64,000 nt of DNA. Source: Bacteroidales bacterium (GTDB taxonomy: Bacteria; Bacteroidota; Bacteroidia; Bacteroidales; UBA932). The DNA is taken from positions 1 through 64,000 of the forward strand of contig JAFRZX010000054.1 in assembly GCA_017442315.1 (NCBI GenBank). Reading direction: 5' to 3'. The position numbers and the translations under genes were made by a program. The first letter of the stretch is position 1, and every line of letters starts with the position of its first letter. Of this stretch, positions 15,554 to 24,079 are shown one piece after another. The notes below the pieces were generated by a model. That model ran no database searches. It saw only the letters and a program-made list of their open reading frames with translations, and was not told where the DNA came from.

Positions 15554-17275
15554 TCATTTCTTTCTGGACGGCATCAGATATAGGTCGGATAATGGTATCA
15601 GCACCATCATGTCGAGGAATGACAACATTGCCACAGCGCCGAAGGCACCTATGGTAAGAGCCATAGCCAATGCATAAAGGAATGAGAATGCATGCAGCAA
15701 GATCACTCCCACTGCAATAACAAGCCATAAACGCAGACCTGTAACATGCCATAGTATCAGGGCTGACGAAGCACAAGCAAGAGGTATCAGGAACATCAGA
15801 TTCTCACCTAAGGTAAAAACCAGCACTGCGCTAAGTAGAAGCATCAGTGCAAGAGTGCCATAAAGCACATTGTAAGCGTGCTGGACAGCAGCATTTGCTG
15901 ATGCACTTGCACGCAATGATCCGGACACAGCCCTCATTGCTTTACGTCTTGACGAGCAGTATACGAGGAGAGTGACAAGGAACAAAACAACTACCGAAAC
16001 AATCATTGCAGAATTGTCGAAAGGTACTCCTGCCACGATCCCGAACGGCTTGAATACTGCTCCGGATGCAAATGCTGATACATAAGCAACCAATTCTCCC
16101 AATGCAAGTACAGCCAAGGCCATCACAAATGATATGCATGACATTGTAAAGACCTTCTTAGGCTTGAGACGTCCACGTATTCCCTCAAGGCCAAATACGG
16201 CAAGGAACAATAAGAATATTACAGAATTCAATATCAAGTATCCTGTTGAGGACAAATTGAACAATCCTAAAAGTGGAATCGTAAAATTCGTAGTATCCCG
16301 TGATGCCTTCAATGTCTCCCTGCCGGAGAATTCTTCTGAAGTAAGATAAGTTTCTGCAAGAGGGAGTATCTGCGCACCATAATGTTGGATGGATTTCTCG
16401 CTTATATTGCTGAAATTGTCCAGATCCGTATGATAATGGTTCACATCTGCTATCGTAGAGAAATTAAAGCCAGGGATATCATCCTTCACAATCGTGAAAT
16501 CAGTGAAATTCGGCATAAAGCCATATACGACAGTAGTCAATGAATATGTAAAAGGATAGCAGGCTGATTCATCATACAGCCCCATGATCTTCTCATTGCC
16601 CGGACTTGTCTCAAAAAGAAGAGCCGGACCCCAAGGGCCTCTCGCCTCAACATTTATCATAAGCCCTACATTGTCAAACACTTCCCTATCATTTTCCCAG
16701 ATAGCCTTCATACCCATCATGCCGACTTCCTCCGCATCAGTAAAGAGCACCTTAACACCCTGATGCCAGAGGTTTCTGTTCTTCATAAGCTGAGAGACAG
16801 TTTCAAGGATCACACCTACGCCATATCCGTCATCTGCAGCCCCATATGACCATACCGTATCCTTAGGCATCGGTTGTGAATATCTTGAGTCATAGTGTGC
16901 GACCAACATGAGATATGAAGTGCTGTCGGACACATCAACAGGGGCATACTCCGCAAGCAGATTTACAGCATCAAATGTATAGATGACATGCTTGTTCTCA
17001 GGTCCTGTCAAAGAATCGTACCTGAATTCCATGACTGTATCAGCCCCTGTCGCCCACAATCTTTCAGCAAGATACTCGCGTACCCTGGCTCTTTCCTGCG
17101 GATGGGCCACAGAATGATGCTCCTTGGAAATGAATTCAATATCCTTAACAACACGTGCAGAAGAGAAGCCTTCCGCATCCACCGGCTGCGGCTTAGGCAG
17201 AGTCCATAAGCCATAGGCCAACAATGCCGCCATCACGACGACAACTGCAAGAATCAATGGTCTGAATCTGTTCAT
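15554..17275 (-). CDS. Membrane-bound M28 family metallopeptidase
   Basis: 573 aa. One N-terminal membrane helix (MNRFRPLILAVVVVMAALLA) is followed by an extracytoplasmic M28 aminopeptidase domain and then about seven hydrophobic helices from residue 350 on, an architecture like eukaryotic Fxna/ERMP1. The zinc site looks intact: LMLVAHYDSRYS (His, Asp), GAADDGYGVG (Asp), LFTDAEEVGMMG (Glu-Glu), INVEARGP (Glu) and NHYHTDLDN (His). It should trim peptides outside the cytoplasmic membrane. The start is ATG 17275; the frame reaches 17314 but the promoter at 17312-17342 overlaps that extension. Confidence 0.9.
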   Translation of the reverse strand: MNRFRPLILAVVVVMAALLAYGLWTLPKPQPVDAEGFSSARVVKDIEFISKEHHSVAHPQERARVREYLAERLWATGADTVMEFRYDSLTGPENKHVIYTFDAVNLLAEYAPVDVSDSTSYLMLVAHYDSRYSQPMPKDTVWSYGAADDGYGVGVILETVSQLMKNRNLWHQGVKVLFTDAEEVGMMGMKAIWENDREVFDNVGLMINVEARGPWGPALLFETSPGNEKIMGLYDESACYPFTYSLTTVVYGFMPNFTDFTIVKDDIPGFNFSTIADVNHYHTDLDNFSNISEKSIQHYGAQILPLAETYLTSEEFSGRETLKASRDTTNFTIPLLGLFNLSSTGYLILNSVIFLLFLAVFGLEGIRGRLKPKKVFTMSCISFVMALAVLALGELVAYVSAFASGAVFKPFGIVAGVPFDNSAMIVSVVVLFLVTLLVYCSSRRKAMRAVSGSLRASASANAAVQHAYNVLYGTLALMLLLSAVLVFTLGENLMFLIPLACASSALILWHVTGLRLWLVIAVGVILLHAFSFLYALAMALTIGAFGAVAMLSFLDMMVLIPLSDLYLMPSRKK

Positions 17276-17311
17276 CAGGTCTGGTTTAATTAGTACATTC
17301 AAAAACAGTCC

Positions 17312-17342
17312 CAAAATTATAGATAATTTCGGGACTCTCCAA
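17312..17342 (-). promoter_or_regulatory. Promoter of the M28 peptidase gene
   Basis: Minus-strand TTG (17342-17340), 20 bp, TAATTTTG (17319-17312). Transcription would start near 17305, 30 nt before ATG 17275. The DNA around it (CAAAATTATAGATAATTT) is also found in the rpsA promoter at 60092. Confidence 0.5.
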
Positions 17343-17372
17343 GATTCATGATCAACATTCTGTCAAATACGC

Positions 17373-18263
17373 CTAAAAACGATGGACATAGAAGAATGTT
17401 CCATTATTATAATGCTTTCCAAAGGCTGTCTTCTCATACCCGTAATTCACGGTAGCGAACCAGCCGTAGCCGGCATTGCTCATTACTTCCTTGGAATACC
17501 CGTAAACTTCATCTGGTGTCCGTTCCGTAGAAGAAAACAATTTATAATAATAGGCATATTTATAACCGCCCAGTGCCTCCATCTGTTCTGTAAACTCCTT
17601 CATTCCCAGATCCGTTATCCTACCGGAATCTCCTCCGCACATGAACTTCACTATATATTCGAGTTCATTTATAGCCGGCACATACCATCCCTCTCCCAGA
17701 TCATGACATGCTGCAAACACCGGATATCTATCCCAAGTAACCTTACTATTGACACCACTTTCTATATAATCCCTTAGAATCATAAGATTACGCATTCCGT
17801 CATTCTCATCATTCATGCCGATTCCAATATCTTCAACCGAATTGGCACACCAATACTCATAATCCGCAGCAACTTTTGAAATTTGAGGGTGCAATATCAG
17901 TCCATGTCTGCCACCGTCAGTTGTGTGGACAACGATTCCCAAGATACCATCCTTATCATATATATCCCCTACATTATATCCGCCAGCCACAGTGCCATCT
18001 CCTGCAGAAGATACTTCTGAAATCTGATTAAACACCTCAATATCGCCATTGGAATACTTTATACGGAACACATCTGCAATCTTCATGACCCGTGTAGGCC
18101 CTTCGAGATTCGACCACAACTTGTAGCGGACCTCGGTATCACTGATTTCAAGGACCTTCGCTTCGATTTCTGATGCATCCCTTTTCAGAATGATATCCTG
18201 AGCTGATGCCGACACTATGACTGACAGTATCGACACCATTATGAAAAACAGTTTCTTACTCAT
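17373..18263 (-). CDS. Secreted paralog A: IEGP-type N-domain plus DUF1566-like C-domain
   Basis: 296 aa with signal peptide MSKKLFFIMVSILSVIVSASA, so exported. The mature N-terminus (AQDIILKRDASEIEAKVLE, then WSNLEGPTRVMK) is a roughly 60-residue domain recurrent in secreted Bacteroidetes proteins. The C-terminal part contains GEGWYVPAINELEYI, as in DUF1566/Lcl and FISUMP proteins, and ends in LFSSTERTPDEV and an aromatic tail. No catalytic residues can be named. It is the last gene of a three-gene operon of paralogs (19168, 18276, 17373), 12 bp after its neighbour, and shares a 77-bp identical stretch with it. Confidence 0.8.
   Translation of the reverse strand: MSKKLFFIMVSILSVIVSASAQDIILKRDASEIEAKVLEISDTEVRYKLWSNLEGPTRVMKIADVFRIKYSNGDIEVFNQISEVSSAGDGTVAGGYNVGDIYDKDGILGIVVHTTDGGRHGLILHPQISKVAADYEYWCANSVEDIGIGMNDENDGMRNLMILRDYIESGVNSKVTWDRYPVFAACHDLGEGWYVPAINELEYIVKFMCGGDSGRITDLGMKEFTEQMEALGGYKYAYYYKLFSSTERTPDEVYGYSKEVMSNAGYGWFATVNYGYEKTAFGKHYNNGTFFYVHRF
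18142..18218. repeat. 77-bp identical direct repeat, copy 1
   Basis: Identical to 19054-19130. It codes for the end of the signal peptide and the first 24 mature residues in both paralogs A and B. Synonymous sites are also identical, while DNA on either side diverges, so this is recent gene conversion or a very recent duplication. Confidence 0.9.
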
Positions 18264-18275
18264 TATTGCAATATA

Positions 18276-19175
18276 TTAAAACTTATGTACAGCACGGACA
18301 ACACATGACACATATCTTGAACTAGGACCCTTGGTCCAATGATTCTGCTTATGCCCTAATGCCAAATGGCCAGTCCTGTCCTTATAAGACAATTTATATA
18401 CATGAGTGGCACTATACTCTGTAGAAGATAAATATGTACAATCAAACCAATTCCGATGCATCGGCAAGCCACCAGCCGCAGTCAGCACCTCGCTCAAATC
18501 CTTCATATAACGTTGTGCCGAATAGGAATTCCAAGGAATCTTCTCAACCAGATTCCACGCAGACATAATTTCATTGACTGCAGGGAGATACCAGCCATCA
18601 CCCATCGTACGACAATAGTTAAAAGCCGGGAAATCATTCCATGAGAGCCGCTGCTCATCAACAGCTTTTGCCAGGACCTGCATGTTTTTCCAGCCATCCT
18701 CACGATCATCAAGTCCCATATAGAACAGAGTTACACGTGCCGCATCCCACATCGTACCTACAGGAGACTCATCCAATGACATGATAAGTCCGTGCTTTCC
18801 ATCGTCCGTCGAACGTATTACGATGCCATATAATCCATCTTCATTGAAGATATCACCGACAGAATAAGCTCTGGAAACCTTTGGGTAAGGATACTCGTCA
18901 ACGCCAGAGCTGGTACTCCCTTTTTCTTCTGCGACAACATTGAACAGTTCCTTGCTGCCATCGGAATATTTTATCCAAAATATTTCCGAGACATTGATTA
19001 TTCTCGTAGGACCCTCAATGTCTGTCCATGACTTGTAGCGAAGCTCGGTATCGCTGATTTCAAGGACCTTCGCTTCGATTTCTGATGCATCCCTTTTCAG
19101 AATGATATCCTGAGCTGATGCCGACACTATATAAAGCAGTGCCGCCATCATCGTCAAAAACAGTTTCTTACTCAT
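18276..19175 (-). CDS. Secreted paralog B: IEGP-type N-domain plus DUF1566-like C-domain
   Basis: 299 aa, signal peptide MSKKLFLTMMAALLYIVSASA. The mature N-terminus equals that of paralog A over 24 residues and continues WTDIEGPTRIINVSEIF. The C-terminal half holds MGDGWYLPAVNEIMSAW and TYLSSTEYSATHV, typical of DUF1566/FISUMP-like domains, and ends in RYVSCVVRAVHKF. It overlaps the upstream gene by 8 nt (ATGAGTAA), so translation is probably coupled. Localisation outside the inner membrane is likely; function is unknown. Confidence 0.8.
   Translation of the reverse strand: MSKKLFLTMMAALLYIVSASAQDIILKRDASEIEAKVLEISDTELRYKSWTDIEGPTRIINVSEIFWIKYSDGSKELFNVVAEEKGSTSSGVDEYPYPKVSRAYSVGDIFNEDGLYGIVIRSTDDGKHGLIMSLDESPVGTMWDAARVTLFYMGLDDREDGWKNMQVLAKAVDEQRLSWNDFPAFNYCRTMGDGWYLPAVNEIMSAWNLVEKIPWNSYSAQRYMKDLSEVLTAAGGLPMHRNWFDCTYLSSTEYSATHVYKLSYKDRTGHLALGHKQNHWTKGPSSRYVSCVVRAVHKF
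19054..19130. repeat. 77-bp identical direct repeat, copy 2
   Basis: Second copy of the 77-bp stretch also present at 18142-18218, here at the start of paralog B. Confidence 0.9.
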
Positions 19176-20055
19176 TTTGGGATTTTGATTTCAATGGGAT
19201 AAGATAAGTAACGGACATTCCTAGCATCAGATCGACAGAAGGTTGATCCCCAAGCCAATAGGACGAGTCAACTGAGCCGAACGGATTGATTGAGAACAGG
19301 AAATCAAGGTCGACGGTCTTTGCAATAGTGCCTCCCCAGGCAAAATTGATTTTACAGCGAGGACCCGGAACTCTCATTCTGTCATCTCTGGTCCAGACCG
19401 GCCAATCCTCACTTTTAACCTTGGTATTTACATAAGAGTTGAATCCCATGGAAAATACCATATGATACCCGCCACCAGTACGTATTCCGAGTCCCAACTC
19501 ATAATTTATATAGTCAGCCCTGATATTATAACCGCTTTCGACGAGATTTCCTCCCTCCGGAGAATACTCAATGCCTGCATGAAGATGCCATGGATTCCTT
19601 ATGTTTTTCGTAAAATACCAATTGCCAACAACGCCGACAGCTGCCGCCATCCTATATCCGGAATCTCCACTATAGCTTGTTCTGTTAGCATATCCGGACT
19701 CAACTATCAGTATATTCATCTGAGGACGCAGTCTCGCTCCAATGACAAAACGATGGTCACGTTCCTTTGGGACAGATCTTTGAGGCACATAAGATGGTGT
19801 ATAAGATGGCCTGTCTGCCGCTGTGGATACCGTTGTAAAAGTTTCTTTGGTACCATTTTCATATTTTATCATGAACACCTTGGAAACAGAGACCTTACGC
19901 AGCGGTCCTTCCAAGTTGCTCCATAATCTATAACCGATTTCACTGTCCGAAATCTCTATTACCCTTACCTGTGTTTCTTCTCCATCGGTAAAAACGATAA
20001 GATCCTGGGCAGACAATGTTCCAATTGCTGCAGTCATCACAAGGATGAACGTCAC
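19168..20055 (-). CDS. Secreted paralog C: IEGP-type N-domain plus beta-barrel-like C-domain
   Basis: First gene of the three-gene operon. The N-domain (DLIVFTDGEETQVRVIEISD, then WSNLEGPLRKVSV) is homologous to paralogs A and B, but the C-terminal 190 residues look like an outer-membrane beta-barrel: FVIGARLRPQMNI, alternating aromatic strands and Gly-rich turns. The frame begins at GTG 20055, which leaves a shortened signal peptide. An ATG at 20066 (or 20072) would give the better signal MNMKKIVTFILVMTAAIG, but is out of frame by one base because the A tract (20058-20063) has six A instead of seven. The real start is therefore uncertain: GTG, slippage, a phase-variable off state, or a sequence error. 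Confidence 0.75.
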   Translation of the reverse strand: MTFILVMTAAIGTLSAQDLIVFTDGEETQVRVIEISDSEIGYRLWSNLEGPLRKVSVSKVFMIKYENGTKETFTTVSTAADRPSYTPSYVPQRSVPKERDHRFVIGARLRPQMNILIVESGYANRTSYSGDSGYRMAAAVGVVGNWYFTKNIRNPWHLHAGIEYSPEGGNLVESGYNIRADYINYELGLGIRTGGGYHMVFSMGFNSYVNTKVKSEDWPVWTRDDRMRVPGPRCKINFAWGGTIAKTVDLDFLFSINPFGSVDSSYWLGDQPSVDLMLGMSVTYLIPLKSKSQNE

Positions 20056-20091
20056 TATTTTTTCATATTCATAAGTTTATGGGATACTTTG

Positions 20092-20123
20092 CAAATATAC
20101 CCTCCCACGATGAATTTTCCAAA
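20092..20123 (-). promoter_or_regulatory. Promoter of the three-paralog operon
   Basis: Minus-strand TTTG (20123-20120), 20 bp, TATATTTG (20099-20092), an excellent consensus match. Transcription would start near 20085, about 15-20 nt before the ATG codons at 20072/20066. Confidence 0.75.
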
Positions 20124-20130
20124 TTCTGAT

Positions 20131-20163
20131 AAAAAAAGTAGCATGGCCTAATGTCCATGCTAC
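20131..20163 (-). terminator. Rho-independent terminator of ettA
   Basis: GTAGCATGG (minus strand, 20163-20155), 8-nt loop, CCATGCTAC (20146-20138), then seven T. It follows the ettA stop by 26 bp. Confidence 0.9.
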
Positions 20164-20189
20164 CATATTAATCATCAAGCGATAACGCA

Positions 20190-21866
20190 TTATTCCATGA
20201 GCTTCTTGTACTTGAAACGCTTAGGCTCTTCATTGCCAAGTCTGCGTTTCTTGTTCTCTTCGTATTCAGAATAGGTCCCCTCAAAGAAATAAACCTGGGA
20301 ATCACCTTCAAAGGCAAGAATATGAGTCGCAATACGGTCAAGGAACCAACGGTCATGTGAAATGACTACGGCACATCCGGCGAAATTCTCCAGACCTTCT
20401 TCAAGAGCACGTATGGTATTTACATCCACATCATTGGTAGGCTCATCAAGAAGAAGTACATTACCTTCATCCTTCAAAGTCAGAGCAAGGTGGAGACGGT
20501 TTCTCTCACCACCTGAAAGTATGCCGCAAAGCTTTTCCTGATCAGCTCCTGAAAAATTGAAGCGAGAGACATATGCTCTTGCGTTTACCTCTCTCTTTCC
20601 GAGCTTGACAAACTCAGAGTTTTCTGCAATTGTCTCATAGACAGTCTTATCCGGATCTATGCTTCGATGCTGCTGGTCCACATATGCCAGCTTGACAGTC
20701 TCTCCTACCGTTATCTCACCCGTATCCGGAGTATCTAGCCCCATTATCAGACGGAACAAAGTAGTCTTACCTGCGCCGTTAGGACCTATGACTCCCACAA
20801 TACCAGCCGGCGGAAGGATGAAATTAAGATTTTCATACAGAAGCTTATCTCCATACGCCTTTGAAACATTCTTGAATTCTATGACCTTGTTTCCAAGTCT
20901 CGGACCGTTCGGAATAAAGATTTCAAGAGCAGCCTCCTTTTCCCTGCCATCATCGGCAGCCAGTTTCTCATAGGCTCCCAAACGAGCTTTGGACTTTGCA
21001 TGACGGGCCTTAGGAGCCATACGGACCCATTCCAGTTCTCTTTCAAGGGCCTTACGACGTTTGCTTTCCTGCTTCTCTTCCTGGGCAAGGCGGGTACTTT
21101 TCTGGTCTAGCCATGAAGAATAGTTCCCCTTCCAAGGAATACCTTCACCTCTGTCCAGTTCCAAGATCCATCCCGCAACATTATCCAGGAAATATCTATC
21201 ATGGGTAACGGCTATCACTGTACCCTTATACTGCTGAAGGTGAGCCTCAAGCCACTGAATGCTCTCGGTATCAAGATGGTTGGTCGGTTCATCCAACAAA
21301 AGTACGTCAGGCTGACGCAGCAGGAGACGACAAAGCGCGACACGACGACGTTCTCCCCCACTCAATGTACTGACTTTCGCATCTGAAGGCGGGCATTGCA
21401 ATGCATCCATAGCCCTCTCAAGCTTGGAGTCTATCTCCCATCCGTCACAATTCTCTATCTTTTCGGTAAGTTCCCCCTGACGTTCTATCAAGGCTGCCAT
21501 TTCTTCATCAGACATCGGCTCACAGAACTTCAGATTCACCTCCTCATACTCTCTGAGAATGTCCATCACTTCCTGCACACCCTCCTGCACGACTTCTATC
21601 ACCGTTTTATCCGGATCCATCTGAGGCTCCTGCTCAAGATAACCGACAGAATAACCTGGGGCCCATACGACTTCACCCTGATAGCCCTTCTCTATTCCGG
21701 CGATGATCTTCATCAAAGTAGACTTTCCTGAACCGTTCAGACCTACGATACCAATCTTAGCTCCATAAAAGAAAGAAAGGTAAATATCCTTAAGAATAAC
21801 CCTATTGTTGTGAGGCAGGATCTTCCCCACTCCATTCATTGAAAAAATAATCTTTTCGTCTGCCAT
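20190..21866 (-). CDS. ettA: ABC-F ATPase, energy-dependent translational throttle EttA
   Basis: 558 aa soluble ABC-F protein that binds the ribosomal E site and links translation to the ATP/ADP ratio. Two ABC domains: Walker A GLNGSGKSTLMKI near residue 40 and GPNGAGKTTLF near 360, signatures LSGGERRRVALCRLL and LSGGERNRLHLAL, Walker B LLLDEPTNHLD and LLLDEPTNDVD. A charged linker with RLAQEEKQESKRRKALEREL lies between the domains. Start ATG 21866 (MADEKIIFSMNGVGK) fits EttA proteins; ATG codons at 21875 and 21896 are less likely. It has its own promoter and terminator. Confidence 0.95.
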   Translation of the reverse strand: MADEKIIFSMNGVGKILPHNNRVILKDIYLSFFYGAKIGIVGLNGSGKSTLMKIIAGIEKGYQGEVVWAPGYSVGYLEQEPQMDPDKTVIEVVQEGVQEVMDILREYEEVNLKFCEPMSDEEMAALIERQGELTEKIENCDGWEIDSKLERAMDALQCPPSDAKVSTLSGGERRRVALCRLLLRQPDVLLLDEPTNHLDTESIQWLEAHLQQYKGTVIAVTHDRYFLDNVAGWILELDRGEGIPWKGNYSSWLDQKSTRLAQEEKQESKRRKALERELEWVRMAPKARHAKSKARLGAYEKLAADDGREKEAALEIFIPNGPRLGNKVIEFKNVSKAYGDKLLYENLNFILPPAGIVGVIGPNGAGKTTLFRLIMGLDTPDTGEITVGETVKLAYVDQQHRSIDPDKTVYETIAENSEFVKLGKREVNARAYVSRFNFSGADQEKLCGILSGGERNRLHLALTLKDEGNVLLLDEPTNDVDVNTIRALEEGLENFAGCAVVISHDRWFLDRIATHILAFEGDSQVYFFEGTYSEYEENKKRRLGNEEPKRFKYKKLME

Positions 21867-21893
21867 AGATGACATTGTTTTAATAATCCGACG

Positions 21894-21924
21894 CAAATAT
21901 AATCTTCTGACGACTATTCCACAA
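21894..21924 (-). promoter_or_regulatory. Promoter of ettA
   Basis: Minus-strand TTG (21924-21922), 20 bp, TATATTTG (21901-21894). Transcription would start near 21887, 20 nt before ATG 21866. Confidence 0.6.
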
Positions 21925-21925
21925 C

Positions 21926-23023
21926 TTATTTTATATGACGCAGCATTTTATTTCGCTCCTTCCGACACCAGTCACTAGGATTTTCACCGATAAAGAGTCT
22001 GAACGCCATGTTGAAGGAAACTACAGAATTGAATCCACACATTGATGCCAGCTCCACTATCTTCAGTTCCGGATTCTCACGGAAACACTTGATTGAATAT
22101 GATATCCTATGATAATTGACAAACTGACAGAAATTACGTCCTGTATACTGGCTTATTGCCCTGGATATATATAGTTTATTGGAAAATACGACCTTCACAA
22201 GATCATTGATGGTAAGTGAACCGTTCAGATATGGTTTTTCTTTCTCAAAATATGCAACTACCCTTTCATAGACTTCCTTATACTGATCATTTTCGGCAAC
22301 AGCATCGCTGACTGCCTCCACATGAGAAATCTTCAAGGACTCGACTATCCTGCGCTCATGCCTATGACAAAGGACAAACACCGAATCATTCGAGACCCGT
22401 ACTCCCAAGGCGATAAGTTCAGCTCCAAGCAAAACTGACCCTATCAGGAACTGCCACACCGCCAAGTGATCAATATAAGACACGGCCAGCACCACCACAG
22501 GGACGGATAATGAAAAAAAGACATAAACCATATCGACACAAAGGCAGACTCCTGACCATACAGTACCTGATTTCATTACCTCCTTGACATTTCTTATTCT
22601 TCTGACAATTCCCCATATCAGCAATCCACCGTTGCATATGCCCAGAAAAACGGAAGAGAGTACAGTCAGACCATGCGGAATCGGTGCAAGCCCACCAATC
22701 ACTAAGATACGATATACGGCAAAGAGAACCATTGACGCAAAAACAACAGCAATGACAACCTTTATATCCTTAAAATGAAGCAAAGATGAAGTAAGAGGCA
22801 GCATTGGCAGAATTCCCAAAGACAAAAAAAGCATAAGCCACTCCCCTGTATGACTTCCTCCAGCCACGTCCAATCCCATAAGTACAAACACAGCTGATAA
22901 TATAAAAGGTGCAATTCTGTTTTTTTCATTCGCCAAAGCCTTATACTTTCTATTGTTCACTAACAGAAGTGCAATAAGGCCAAGCAATGCCATCATTATG
23001 AAGGCTGCTATAAAGACATTCAT
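21926..23023 (-). CDS. Membrane-anchored AraC-family transcriptional regulator
   Basis: 365 aa. The first 210 residues hold six or seven hydrophobic helices (MNVFIAAFIMMALLGLIALL and on), and the last 110 form an AraC double helix-turn-helix: INDLVKVVFSNKLYISRAIS, GRNFCQFVNYHRISYSI and ELASMCGFNSVVSFNMAFR. Such proteins sense a signal at the membrane and bind DNA directly. The target is unknown. The frame reaches 23050, but ATG 23023 starts directly in the first helix. A terminator of the upstream operon separates it from the yitT genes. Confidence 0.85.
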   Translation of the reverse strand: MNVFIAAFIMMALLGLIALLLVNNRKYKALANEKNRIAPFILSAVFVLMGLDVAGGSHTGEWLMLFLSLGILPMLPLTSSLLHFKDIKVVIAVVFASMVLFAVYRILVIGGLAPIPHGLTVLSSVFLGICNGGLLIWGIVRRIRNVKEVMKSGTVWSGVCLCVDMVYVFFSLSVPVVVLAVSYIDHLAVWQFLIGSVLLGAELIALGVRVSNDSVFVLCHRHERRIVESLKISHVEAVSDAVAENDQYKEVYERVVAYFEKEKPYLNGSLTINDLVKVVFSNKLYISRAISQYTGRNFCQFVNYHRISYSIKCFRENPELKIVELASMCGFNSVVSFNMAFRLFIGENPSDWCRKERNKMLRHIK

Positions 23024-23054
23024 TTCCCACACAGATTTCCTATCACACAAAAAT

Positions 23055-23094
23055 AAGCAAAAAGCCCTTTCCGAAAATGTATGAAAAGGGCTCT
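23055..23094 (-). terminator. Terminator of the SPOR-leuS-yitT operon
   Basis: On the minus strand AGCCCTTT (23092-23085) pairs with AAAGGGCT (23070-23063), followed by TTTTT. It ends the leftward operon that starts at 29676. Confidence 0.75.
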
Positions 23095-23125
23095 GTGTGT
23101 AGATTTTTCTTTTTCTTTAAGGTTT

Positions 23126-24079
23126 TTAACTTTTTTTATAGTCGTTTTTCTTAGACTTCACCTTAATGGTATCGAATCCTTGTCCATAAACTCCCATAAC
23201 TGATGAAACAGAAAGGAATGCATCCGGATCGATTGTTTTCACATATCTTAGCAGTAGATTGAGATCCACTTTCCTCGTAACGACCATTATCACATTCTTC
23301 TCTTCCTTGGAATACCATCCCTTTGCAGGAATAACCGTCACACCCCTCTTCATATCAAATGCAATAGCATCAGCCATTTCACTCACCTTCTTGGTAAATA
23401 TAAACACCTGGACAGACTGCTTGGAACCGGAAATATACAAGTCTATTGCATATCCGCATACCGTAACCTGCATAAGACCATATACCACAATAGCTACTTT
23501 TTCCGGATATGGCATGATATTGCCGTTCTTATCGAATGACGGAAAAAGAAGGGACGAAAGAATTATAATTATATCTATGATAAGTATCACCTTGCCGGGA
23601 GATGCATGTCTGAACTTGCACCACACCAAAGCTATTATATCCGTCCCCCCGGTACTTCCTCCCTGAGACATGGATAAACCGATACCTACACCTGCCATTA
23701 TTCCTCCAAGAACGGTACATACGATTTTGCTGTCTTGTGAAAACTCGTCAACAAAATCAATCGGTATGATTTCCTTGGTCACCGCAAGCATCACTGAGGT
23801 CATGATGATGGCATAAATCGTTTTTGCTCCGAATCCTGTACCTAATATCCTGGTACCGATCAGAAGCAGAAGGATATTCAGTATGAAGTATGTTAAAGGA
23901 ATCGGTATCCTGAATGCATACTCAAGAATGGCGGCAAATCCTGTGACACCACCACCAATCATACTGTTTGGTGTCAGAAACATAGCCCAACCCAAGGCAT
24001 ACAATGTAACACCCATTGTGATGACAAGATATTCTTTCACAACGGTTATCCACGACTTCATCAAGATCTTACTGTTCAT
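23126..24079 (-). CDS. YitT family membrane protein (second of a pair)
   Basis: 317 aa, with an N-terminal membrane part of five or six helices (LYALGWAMFLTPNSMIGGGV, ILNILLLLIGTRILG, GIGLSMSQGGSTGGTDIIA) and a C-terminal DUF2179 domain of about 80 residues (KRGVTVIPAKGWYSKEEK). The function of the family is not established; the DUF2179 domain is thought to bind a small ligand. The start overlaps the end of its paralog at 24069 by 11 nt, so the two are translationally coupled. Confidence 0.88.
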   Translation of the reverse strand: MNSKILMKSWITVVKEYLVITMGVTLYALGWAMFLTPNSMIGGGVTGFAAILEYAFRIPIPLTYFILNILLLLIGTRILGTGFGAKTIYAIIMTSVMLAVTKEIIPIDFVDEFSQDSKIVCTVLGGIMAGVGIGLSMSQGGSTGGTDIIALVWCKFRHASPGKVILIIDIIIILSSLLFPSFDKNGNIMPYPEKVAIVVYGLMQVTVCGYAIDLYISGSKQSVQVFIFTKKVSEMADAIAFDMKRGVTVIPAKGWYSKEEKNVIMVVTRKVDLNLLLRYVKTIDPDAFLSVSSVMGVYGQGFDTIKVKSKKNDYKKS

